A stretch of 32,810 nt of DNA from Diplocarpon mali (lineage: Eukaryota > Ascomycota > Leotiomycetes > Helotiales > Drepanopezizaceae), in contig JAENRP010000430.1 of the NCBI GenBank assembly GCA_024741835.1, positions 1 to 32,810 on the forward strand, given 5' to 3'. Of the stretch, positions 1-8,719 are shown one piece after another (positions within the stretch are counted from its first letter, which is position 1; each line of letters begins with the position of its first letter). The position numbers and the translations under genes are program-made. The notes under the pieces were generated by a model, which saw nothing but the letters and a program-made list of their open reading frames with translations, was not told the origin of the DNA and made no database searches.

Positions 1-286
1 TATTAATACTTAAACTAAGTATAAGGAGAATATTTTATAAAAAGAAAGAAACGCTAGTAATATTCATTTCTACTATACTTATTAAATTTATATATAACCT
101 TCTACTACTAACCTTAATAGAGCGCCTTTTTATTTTAGTAAGTAGGCCTTTAAATAGGTAGGGTTTATTAGTCATATATACTATATAACTAGTATTACTA
201 TACTAGTTAGATTCAAGGATCTTATAAAGATCGGCTTTTAAAATATAGGCATCTTTATTATAATTATTATTTAAATTATCAAAAGT
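1..286 (-). pseudogene. F1 protease, copy A (partial)
   Basis: Matches copy B 15850-16135. The M-T-N-K-P-Y-L-F stretch that follows the catalytic D-T-G motif of copia aspartic proteases is readable near 150-180. The window edge cuts it before the repeat array. It would cleave Gag-Pol in the particle; here it is broken by stops. Confidence 0.75.
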
Positions 287-345
287 GGATTTAGGTTTAA
301 ATAACCTACTATTATTATTAAAGGTATCTGCTAAAGTTCTGGCTA

Positions 346-1401
346 AATAGCCTTTTCCTTTACCTTTCCTTAGTAGTTGCAGCCTTTAGTAAGATAAGGG
401 TAGTTTACTTCTTAACTTCTACTTTAATTGCTTCTTAATATTAAAGCTAGCGACTATATTAATCAATTGCCTTCTAACTTTATAATTAGTAATATTATAA
501 GTACTATTATAGAAGTAGCATCTTTAATAAGCTTAAGGGCTTATCCTACGCTCCTTCCTTTTCTTAGGCTTATTATTGCCCTATAATGCAGCATTTGCCG
601 ATTTAGAGTATCTTTTAAGGTCTTGCTTAATAGTTTAAAGGAGGTCGATCTTCTTATAGATCTTAAGGTTGGGTTAGATAAGAAGAGATTATTTTATAAT
701 AGCGAACTTAAGAGGGAAGCTATTAAGTAGGAAACTAAAAAGCTAAGTTTCCTTAAAAGTTATAGCTATCCTAAGATCTATAGCTCTTACTCTTCTCTTT
801 ACTTTATATAGTATAGATTAAGTAAAGTCAATATTTATATCTATATCCTTACTATCTTTATCTTTTCTATATTAAAATAAAGTAATCTATTATAATAGAT
901 GCTAGGTATTAAAGGCAGTTATCTAAGAGTATTTTACTTTTAAAGTATCCTATCTTATCTTCGCATTATTATAAATTTAAATAAAATCTTAGTCTTTATT
1001 ACTTAAACTTCTATTAATCTTAAGCTTGCATTTGGCTAAGGCTAATCTATACTCCTTCTCCTTTTCTATATTTAAAATCTACCTTTAAGATTCTTAATTA
1101 TTATCTATTAAGGCTCTTAGGCTAAGCTTATTTAATATATCTAGCAAGTCCTTAGCAGTTATATTAGCTATTAAAGTAGAAGTAGATAAATCAGTAGAGG
1201 GAGTATAAGGGGCTATTCTCGCATATTTAATAAGTGTCTTTTAAATTGCTATTTTAATGCCTTTGCTTTTAAAGTAAAGCTCTAAATCGTCGAACCATTA
1301 TTACTAGTTCTTTTAAGAGAGTTAGAGGTCTTTAGGCCTAGTATTTCGATTAGAATCGGAAGCTATTGCTATTTCGAATAGAATTGCGTTGAAAATCAAA
1401 T
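346..1401 (-). pseudogene. F1 gag, copy A (degenerate)
   Basis: Same frame as copy B gag at 14735-15790, with more stops. The segment starting W-F-D-D-L-E-L-Y-F is readable near 1290, and the zinc-knuckle area is near 520. Stops are TAA/TAG at former Gln codons. Gag would form the virus-like particle in the cytoplasm. No intact ORF remains. Confidence 0.8.
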
Positions 1402-1772
1402 AAATTAAATAGTTAAAGGTACTCCTCCTATTGAAAAGTCGAAAAAATTAAATAGAGGATATTATAGAAGTATTAAATAGGAAGGAAGTCCTCTTATCGA
1501 AAAGGGTTTTTTAGGCTATAACGCAGGGAATCATACCTCTTATAAAACATAGTAAAGTAAGGAATCACACCTCTTATAGTACTAAAGGGTTATAAAGCAA
1601 GGAATCATACCTCTTACAATATAGGTTAGCTAAATAGGGAATCACACCTCTTACTCGCCGATTGCTTGCCTCTTACTATAAGTCTCATTCAACTTCCTAC
1701 TAATAGTTGCAGCGCAAGTGCTTTCCAAGGGAAGTCAATAATCTATTATCGGTCTAGCTAGGGCTTATAACT
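1402..1772 (-). repeat. F1 leader (copy A) with short tandem repeats
   Basis: Non-coding leader between LTR and gag. At about 1523-1655 it holds four degenerate copies of a unit reading GGAATCAYACCTCTTAT on the plus strand, spaced roughly 38-40 bp. The same array is in copy B at 14482-14613, so it belongs to the family. No function is known to me; a packaging or leader-structure role is only a guess. Confidence 0.75.
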
Positions 1773-1967
1773 TATTAAGCTTAAGTAAGTCAGCGCAATA
1801 GGTAAAGGAGGCTTCTAAAGGTCGATAGTTGATATATTAGTAAGAGTTAAGGAAGGAAGGTTACCCCTTTCTTCCCTATAGCTATATACGTATCAATATC
1901 CTACTAACTAAGCAGTAGGGTCATATGACAATACATCGGAGTGATGGCTATATCACCTATCTCAACA
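1773..1967 (-). repeat. F1 LTR, copy A, 195 bp
   Basis: In element sense it opens TGTTGAG and closes with the RIP-altered form of CTCAACA, a 7-bp terminal inverted repeat with TG...CA ends. All five F1 LTRs in the window (1773, 14169, 23094, 26222, 28678) are exactly 195 bp. Just inside it is a primer-binding site like GGTTATAAGCCC (here its first G is A). Confidence 0.93.
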
Positions 1968-2560
1968 TTAATTAATAATATAAAAGGCCTTAACTTAAAT
2001 CCAAATTCTTTAAGAGATCCACTTAGAAACTCAAGGGTAAAAGTAAGTAAACTAGAAGCTACTTTGCTAGTCTTTAAGAAGGCAAATGGCAATTAAAGCT
2101 TAAGGGTAATGATTCCTTATAGAGGCCTTATTAAAGAAGGAACTATAGACGACTTTAAAGGAGTCTCTAAAGATGAGTTTTATAAAGCAATCGGCAGATC
2201 TTTAGCTACTATTCTATATAGGAATAGAAATAGCTTAAGGGCTTTAAAATAGAGTCTTCGGTTATAAAGGCAGGCCTTAGTAAACTCTAGTAGAAGGCTA
2301 GAGGTATTACTACTAAGATCTGGGAAGAGCTTTAACAGTCTTATAAAAAGCGATCTAGTAAGAGGAGCAGGCCTTAATAATATAATACCTTAAGTTATAA
2401 TACTAGCTTAAAGACTTTAGGCTTAAGAGATAGAGTTACTTAGACTTTTAAAGGAACCTTTAGTAATAATAAAAATAGAGGAAGAGACTTATAAAGAAAA
2501 GCGCAAAGAGGAACTCCCTCTTCTTAGGCAAAAGAGGATAAGACGCTTAAGCGTTAAGCA
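1968..2560 (+). pseudogene. Coding-like segment upstream of F4 RT, unidentified
   Basis: A plus-strand frame with few non-RIP stops runs through about 2030-2590. It has basic and Leu-rich stretches, for example R-S-L-A-T-I-L-Y-R-N-R near 2200 and E-E-E-T-Y-K-E-K-R-K-E-E near 2490. Position suggests the end of integrase or the acidic linker before RT, but I see no integrase catalytic motif. The minus-strand 62-codon ORF at 1904-2092 spans the LTR junction and is not a gene. Confidence 0.4.
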
Positions 2561-4348
2561 ATAGGAGACTTTAAAAGTGTATACTACTACTTTAAAGTAT
2601 ATACTCTCTTAAAGTAATATTGATTTACCTTACTCCTTATATGCATAGGAGTTTATATCGACCTTTTAAGTGAACAAATAGATAAGGGAGGATAGGAAGG
2701 ACTATTTAATAGTTTATATAATTATTAAAGTTATAGTTGATAGTTAGGCAAAGGATAAAGCATAGTCTCTTAACCGCCTATAGTACTAAGGCTTTTTACT
2801 AAAGCTTTTAAAAGGATAGCTAGACTTAAAGAAGTACTCTTTTAGCAAACGATTTAAAGAAGGAGGGCATTAGGAGATTAGGAACTTAGAATCTTAGAGT
2901 TGCTAGAGAATTGTATAAAGAGACTACTTAAAGCCTTTGCTAATACTATTAAAATGGGTTTTTACTTATAAGGTTAATAGCTTTAGTAAGCTTCTAAAGT
3001 GCTAATTATAATTAGTTATATAAGAGGATCTTTAAGATAAAGCTTTAATTTTCTCAACCTATATAGCTACACTTATAGTAAGGTCTTTTAAGGTACTAAT
3101 AGCGCTTACTATATACTTTGATATAAAAGTAAAGTAGTTTAATATTATTAATATATTTATCAACGCTCCTAAAGACCTAAGGAGTGCTTTAATTATATAC
3201 TTCCTATTAAATGGCTTTAAGCACCTTAATATAGTAGTAGAACTGGACCGCGCGCTTTATAAGTTAAAAGACTCTTTAGTACTATAGTATAGGAACTTCG
3301 CAAGAACGCTTAAGGGCCTTTAACTTAAGCCATTAGGCGAGGAGCCTTGTATTTTCATAATAAAGGATCGCATAGTCTTTATAGCATTTTATATTAATAA
3401 TATTCAAATGTTATATAAGGCCTTTAACTTAGATTAGGCGACTCATTTGATTAAAGACCTAAAGAGGGCGTACGAGCTTACTATTATAAGAGATATCTCC
3501 TAGTTCCTTAAAGTAAGGATTATTCGAAATAAAAAGGCAAAGAGGATCTTTTTAATTTATAATACCTATATTAAGAAGATCGCTTAAAAGTTCGGAGCTA
3601 ATATAAGGAGAGTGCTTAATACTCTACTACTAAAGAAGGAGTTTATTAAAAACTTAGGGCAAGCTTCCTTAGAAAAGGTAAAGGAGTACTAAGAGAAAAT
3701 AGGCTCTATTCTTTATATAGTAATTATAATACGCTTAGATATTACATTCGCAGCCTCTTAACTATCTTTCTTCTTAATTAATCCAAGCTTTAAGTACCTT
3801 TTAGCTATAAACTAGACGCTTTAATACTTATATAGCATGCACTTTTTAAGAATTGCCTATAGCTTTAAGGCTAGGGAATACCAACTGGTTGCATCTTTAG
3901 ATACTTCTTTCAAAGATGACTAAGAGACCTGCAGATCCTCTTAAGGATATATCTTCTTCCTATTTAAAGGACTAATTATTTAGAAAGCGAATTGTTAAGC
4001 AACTATTATACTCTCCTTTATTAAAGTAGAACTCTATAGTATAGTTTCTACTATAAAGGAGATAATAGCTATAAAACGCCTCTTTAAAGAGATTCGTATA
4101 GACTCCCTCTTTAAATGGAATATATATTATAATAACTAATAAACGATTTAGCTAATTGTCATAGAGAATAAGAAGATCAAAACAAGCCTTTAATATATCG
4201 AAATTAGTAATATATAGATCTACTAGGAGTACTAGAGAGGAAGCTTCCAGATAATCTACCTCCCTATTAAAGAGATGCACGCAGATAGCCTTACTAAGAA
4301 CCTAGATTGCCAGAAGTTTAAAAGCTTCACTCGTTTATTAAACCTCTA
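2561..4348 (+). pseudogene. F4 reverse transcriptase and RNase H (degenerate)
   Basis: RT starts near 2820 with a linker, then K-W-V-F-T-Y-K at about 2945-2970, the usual entry to the copia RT domain. Further on are A-L-Y-x-L-x-D-S near 3250-3280 and, at about 3390, the altered Y-x-N-N-I counterpart of the Y-V-D-D-I catalytic motif (Asp to Asn, a G-to-A change). RNase H is readable from about 3700 to the TAG at 4346: T-L-S-S-I-K-V-E-L-Y-S near 4010-4040, and near the end M-H-A-D-S-L-T-K-N-L, matching the A-D-x-L-T-K-x-L close of Ty1/copia Pol. Frames shift in places and many Gln codons are stops. Non-functional. Confidence 0.85.
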
Positions 4349-5829
4349 GAGCTTTTAAATAATTATTTAACAACTTACACTTGCTAGTAAGTAATCATTT
4401 ATTACTAAGAGATTTATACTTATAAGCTCCTACTCTTTTATAGTTATATTTATTTATTTTCTTTTATAAAGTATACTATAGAAGCTTCTCCTTTTCTAAA
4501 AATATAGAATAGGTAATGTTCTTAAGCCGCTATTGCAAGGCGCAACCCTTTCTCAGATTCTCTTAGCTAAGGCCAGGAGCCAAGATACTATAGCTATAAG
4601 CTTTATATAGATCTCCTCTTAAGAGAGGCCTATTAGTACTCCCTTGGCCAGAGGCCTACTAGCAAATACACTAATAATAGTAGGGGCAATAGCAAGAGGT
4701 GCGGCGATAGGGGCAGCAAGGGCAAGGGCGGTAGAGGCAAGGACGGGCGCGGTAATAGCAGGAGCCGGAAAGACAAATAAAGATATAAAAGGGTCGGCGG
4801 CAGCAGCAGCAGCAGGGATAGGAGCGATAGCAGTAGTAGCAAAGGGAGGGAATAAGGCTATAGCAAAGGATAGGCCAAGGGCGAATATAAATAGGATACT
4901 AAGAGCAAGAGAGGCAGCAGCACTACTACTTATAAGAGTAGCAGGCCCTTTTAGCATTAGGGTCTAATCGCTCCTATCTTTTAAAATTAGCCTAGAACTT
5001 AATAAGACTTAATAAAATATACTATAGAAGCTTTAAAGCGCACCCTTTATTACATTAAGTAATAGCACTACCTCCTTTTTAAAGGCGCTATAGGCATAGG
5101 CCGATATAATAGCCTCTTAAGAGGTAAGGAGAGGTCTGCTAGCTTGCTAACAGCTATTACTTAATACTATATAATAAATGTAACGCGTACTAAAGGTACT
5201 ATTAAAGCACTAATAATCGAGATTACTAGTGCTCTTATATACAATGCAATATATATATGCATTATCGCGCTCTATTATAGGCTTAGGCATATAGCGCGCA
5301 GCAGGGGCAAGGCTCTTAGGTAGCAGCAGCGGTAGCGGCAGTAGTAAGGGCGATAGTAGCAGCGGCTTATTGCCTAGCAGGCGCTAAAATAAGCGCGCTA
5401 AGATTGCAGCTCTTAAGGGAGCACTAGCGACCTAGCGCAAAGTTAATACGATATAGGGTATAAGGACTCTAAGGGTCTTACTTTACAAAGGCGGCCGGGG
5501 CTATAATAAGCAGGAGTTCCTTTTATATTTAAAAATTATTAATATAAAGATAATATTTTAAATAATAAAGGAGGGTTATTTTTAAAAGAAGGGAAGGAGA
5601 ACCTTTATAATAGAAATACTTTATAAGAAGCTTAATAGAGCACTAGCGTAGAATCGCGAAGATTCTTAAGAACGCTTATTACTTATAGTAACCCTTCTTA
5701 TTTTAAAAGGAATAACCTTTAAAGGGGTAGCATATAAGATAAAGCCTCTTTTCTTTATAATAGCTATTCTTTCTTTTATTTTATCTATATAGCTAAGCGA
5801 TTCTAAAAGCATCGCCTAACTAAAGGGTA
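4349..5829. other. F4 3' region: no gene, Ala/Gly-type low complexity and inverted repeats
   Basis: After the RNase H stop there are about 1.5 kb with no recognisable domain. 4640-4960 and 5290-5400 are GC-richer, built from GCA, GGC and GCG triplets. A 107-codon frame on plus (4644-4967) and a 112-codon frame on minus (4619-4957) both read as Ala-rich sequence, as such repeats do in any frame, so I do not call either a gene. A short repeat, ATACTATAGAAGCTT, occurs at about 4468 and 5019. 5410-5829 is plain AT-rich sequence. Confidence 0.6.
5050..5183. repeat. Imperfect inverted repeat around a 12-bp palindrome
   Basis: ATTAAGTAATAGC at 5054-5066 is the exact reverse complement of 5153-5165. 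TTACAT at 5050-5055 pairs with ATGTAA at 5178-5183 after a 12-bp interruption. Inside sits the perfect palindrome CCTCTTAAGAGG (5113-5124). It could be a small MITE-like insertion or a folded part of the F4 3' region; no TSD is clear. Confidence 0.55.
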
Positions 5830-6026
5830 TATTATATAGAATAGGCAGAGTTTCCACTTATTCTAAAGACCCTTTATATGACTCTGCTAAGTCATAGACT
5901 CTCCCTTTTCTTTCCAAAGTCTCTTTACCATATATATATTAGATAATAATATAATCAATCATCTTCTCCTACTTCTGCAAGCCTCCTAAGCGACCTGATA
6001 AAGGCCCTCCAGCCGACCGCACCATA
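5830..6026 (+). repeat. F4 LTR, plus orientation, 197 bp
   Basis: It is the reverse complement of 25957-26153 at the same length, allowing for RIP transitions. The start TATTATATAGA corresponds to TGTCGTGCAGA of the better-kept copy, and the end CACCATA corresponds to TACTATA. Downstream sequence does not resemble a primer-binding site, which fits a 3' LTR followed by target DNA. Confidence 0.8.
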
Positions 6027-6625
6027 ATATATTATTATCCTACACTCTGATAGGCGCATAGCTAAACTAGAACCTATTATAGAGCATCGTCTTAGCTATA
6101 AGGAATACTATCAAAGTAGAGAAGTTATATTAAAGTATATTTAAAAGATCTAAATAGTTGATAGGCTTATATTTAAAGAAAACGAGATTATAGCAACGCT
6201 TTAATTAAGCTTGCTTTATAAAGTCTGTAATGCTTTTAAAGCGTAAAGTGAGGTCTATCCTAGAGTACTAAAAACCCTTATCTGCAAGGAGCCTCTCTAA
6301 GATAATATTAGTAGTAAACTCCTTTATAATAGCAATATTGCATAGCGTTATTCCTATAGGAGAGCTATTATACTATAGAAGAGAGTCTGCTATATATCTA
6401 TTACCTCTCCTAATGATTAGGAGTCTTAAGGTACCTACTTTAATATATTGCTATAAGTCGCTAGAAGGCTTAAAGGTACTTGCGATAAGTAAATCCTTTA
6501 AATTAATGATATAAATAGCTATATAATTATTAAGGAGTATACTTAAGGAGAGCGGGTGGCATTTTAGCTTAAAGAGGTAGTAGATATTAAACGATTCTTT
6601 AAAAGCGTTAAAGGCAAAGGGATCT
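6027..6625 (-). pseudogene. F4 protease and pre-integrase, minus copy (degenerate)
   Basis: In minus sense the frame enters at 6625 (E-P-I-I-I-D-P-F) and reaches N-N-Y-I-A-I-Y-I at about 6500-6525. This is the RIP-altered form of D-S-G-A-A-I-H-I, the copia aspartic protease active site. Near 6300-6340 follow T-L-C-N-I-A-I-I-K-E-F-T-T-N-I and L-L-A-D-K-G-F, the typical C-terminal protease pattern. It joins in sense with the gag at 24399-25770 once the F3 element (6631-24393) and its TSD are removed. The catalytic Asp is lost and many stops are present. Confidence 0.75.
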
Positions 6626-6630
6626 ATTAT

Positions 6631-6929
6631 TATAGGTTCTATACCGGTAATCGATATTCACGTGAATATAGTTAAGTACTTATTATTAAAAAGAATCTAT
6701 TATAATATCTGTCTATCTCTATATGACTGAGATAGTACCTTTATACCTTTGAATGTCCTCCTTCCTATAGTCCCTCTTAGCCGCATATGGATATCCTTCT
6801 AAGGTCCTCCGGCTGAATAGCCGTCCGAAATATATACGAAACCCCTTATATCGCATATAGTATAGCTATATAGGATGACCTTAGGAACGAGGGCAGCTTG
6901 CCTATTGCATAGGAATCTGCGTACTAATA
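6631..6929 (-). repeat. F3 3' LTR, 299 bp
   Basis: About 88-90% identical by eye to 24095-24393, at the same length, differences mostly transitions. On the plus strand it runs from TATAGGTTCTATACCGG to GCGTACTAATA (CCAACA in the better copy). The minus-strand 131-codon ORF at 6799-7194 crosses its edge and is not a gene. Confidence 0.9.
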
Positions 6930-7480
6930 CTAGTAGTACTCTCTTTTGAAAAGACCTTTTCAACTCGCATAAGGAAGTACGTAGAATAGGTATATAAAGG
7001 AGGCAGATCGGTAGCGAATAATCAAATGGTAATAAAGAATAAAATAGCAAATACAAATAGCTTAATAGCAAAGGCAGGTATAATAGGTGGTAAGGATAGT
7101 ATATAGAAAGTAGAATAGTAAAGATAAAGGCAAATAGTAAAGAGGGAAAGGAAAGGTGTTTAAGTGATGGAAGTAATCTAAGGTCTTTGTTCAAGCCTTA
7201 TAGTAGTGCGATTATAGTCTAGTTGCGTTCTAGTAGGTTCGAGACTCTTTATTAAAGAGTCATCCGGAGTTGTAATCTACTATAGCTATAAATTATAATG
7301 ATTTATAAAAGGGAAAAAGAGGGGCCTTTAAGAAGGCATATATATTAAGCTTCTCTTCTCCCTTAATCTCTTAACTCTAACTCCCACTTCTTATAAGTAG
7401 GTCGATTCCCCCTTTTGCTTTTAAGTTAATTAACCTTATAATAGATCTTATCTCATATTATCTTATTAATAATATTATTA
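6930..7480 (-). other. F3 3' untranslated region next to the 3' LTR
   Basis: No domain found. It contains a perfect 19-bp palindrome, GACTCTTTATTAAAGAGTC (7243-7261), just after GGTTCGAGACT, which looks like a tRNA B box. 7280-7480 is AT-rich and featureless to me. Confidence 0.5.
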
Positions 7481-8470
7481 TTATTAGTAAGTGCCCTAAT
7501 AGTTGGCCGACCCCTTTTAATATATATATCGCTAATTGGATAGTGCTTGAATGCAATCCCAAGGACTTGCCTAAGGCCTTTTAGGTACTATGCATATACT
7601 ATACGCGTATGATATTAAAAAAGGAGGCTAGTAAAAACAATACTAGCTATATATACGCATTTAATACTCTCACTTCTAAGAAGTATGACTACTATATTGC
7701 GCAGTAGGCAAAGTATATCCTAGTAAGTGCCCTTAATATCCTTATGCTTTAATAACCTCTAATAGATGTCTATTTTAAATACCTATCTAGGCTTAGGATA
7801 AGTATATTATCCTCTAGGATGCTTAGGTTAGCGGCGATATTAAAGCTATCTAAGAGGCGGCCTAAATCCTATTTAAAGAGACTTAGATACAAATCTCTAT
7901 AGTCCTAAAGACTCAGGATGCCCTTTAGCTGGCCTAGCTAAATAAAGCTTATGCCCTCTGCTATAGTATCGACCTTGCGAATACTTAGTAAGCTATAAGT
8001 GCCTTTGAATCTATCTAATATTAATAACTGACTATTCGCAGGATCTATTGCGCGCTATCTGAGGCGGTAATACTGCCCTTAGGCGTCTTAAGACTTAAGG
8101 TGCTAAGGTGCTCGGCTCCCTCTAGCATATAGAAGGGCTATCTAGCTCAGCTAAAGGCCGCTCTCAGGCTCCCTTTAATAATATCTGCTACTAAAAAGGC
8201 AAGGGCAGATAAGTGCCTTCTAAGGGCTCTTTAAAGGGTAGGGATCTAGATCTCGATGATCTAAATAAGCCGAATTTAAAGAAGATCGCAGCCGCTCTTA
8301 CTCAGGTGCAAGCTTAAGAGGAGCGGGCTAACTTGGCTGCTGCTTTAGGTAGTAAGGCTTTTAAGCCTTAGGGGTTTAGGGATCTACGCCTTAGAAATCC
8401 TAGTGCTTAGGATAGGTGCTTATTAAGGGTAGAATCGTTAGTAGATCGTTATCTTTAATAATATAATAAT
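7481..8470 (+). pseudogene. Unidentified coding-like segment on the strand opposite F3 Gag-Pol
   Basis: On the plus strand one frame (7492 to about 7900) reads for some 130 codons with only RIP-type stops, for example W-I-V-L-E-C-N-P-K-D-L-P near 7540. Reading then seems to move to another frame (7836-8100, A-L-C-Y-S-I-D-L-A-N near 7960) and a third (8180-8455, I-A-A-A-L-T-Q-V-Q-A near 8290), as if frameshifted. It looks helical and Gln-rich. I recognise no family; gag-like, transposase tail or antisense accessory ORF are all open. It lies in the unusually long F3 3' region. Confidence 0.35.
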
Positions 8471-8719
8471 TGCTACTTTACTATAACCTCCTTCTTTAGT
8501 ACTGCTCAAGTGATAAAAAAAATGCAAGTACGCGTAGGTAAGTAAGAAAAGATAAAAAGAAGGTAGTAATAGCAAGTATAGGAATATATCTTATAGTAAA
8601 ATAAAAAATAAATAAAAAAAAATTGCTAATAGCTTATAATTAAAAATATCGGATATTATTAATTTAAGACCTTTTTAGGTCTGGTTATACCCTAATAAGC
8701 CTTTATACCTATCCCTCCT
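8471..8719. other. A-rich spacer after F3 pol
   Basis: Very A-rich on the plus strand, with homopolymer runs near 8515 and 8605-8620. No gene. It ends at the stop of F3 RNase H. Confidence 0.6.

Larger units (their letters stand above)
1..1967 (-). mobile_element. Copia family F1, copy A: 5' LTR, leader, gag and protease, RIP-degraded, truncated by the window edge
   Basis: Reverse-complement copy of the F1 element at 14169-23288. The two align almost without gaps: position x here matches about 16136 minus x in copy B. Order in its own sense, right to left: LTR 1773-1967, leader with short repeats, gag, protease, then off the window edge. It interrupts the plus-strand F4 element that starts at 1968. 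The other LTR and TSD lie outside the window. Mutations are almost all transitions, which suggests RIP rather than random decay. Confidence 0.9.
1968..6026 (+). mobile_element. Copia family F4, plus-strand 3' part (RT, RNase H, 3' region, LTR)
   Basis: Begins where F1 copy A ends, so copy A probably inserted into it. Coding remains run to the RNase H stop near 4348. A 1.5-kb non-coding, partly low-complexity 3' region follows, then a 197-bp LTR at 5830-6026, preceded by a purine run (TAAAGGG) that could be the polypurine tract. It lies in a minus-strand element carrying the same LTR (25957-26153), so I treat both as one family. The link between the pol remnant and this LTR is inferred from position. 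Confidence 0.65.

Noticed and set aside
1904..2092. 62-codon minus ORF
   Set aside because: It crosses the boundary between the F1 LTR and F4 and has no domain.
4619..4967. Overlapping 107-112 codon Ala-rich ORFs on both strands
   Set aside because: Triplet repeats are open in several frames; no domain, no codon pattern and no homologue in the neighbouring copies seen.
6799..7194. 131-codon minus ORF, hydrophobic, looks membrane-like
   Set aside because: It starts in non-coding F3 sequence and runs into the F3 LTR; hydrophobicity comes from T-rich codons.
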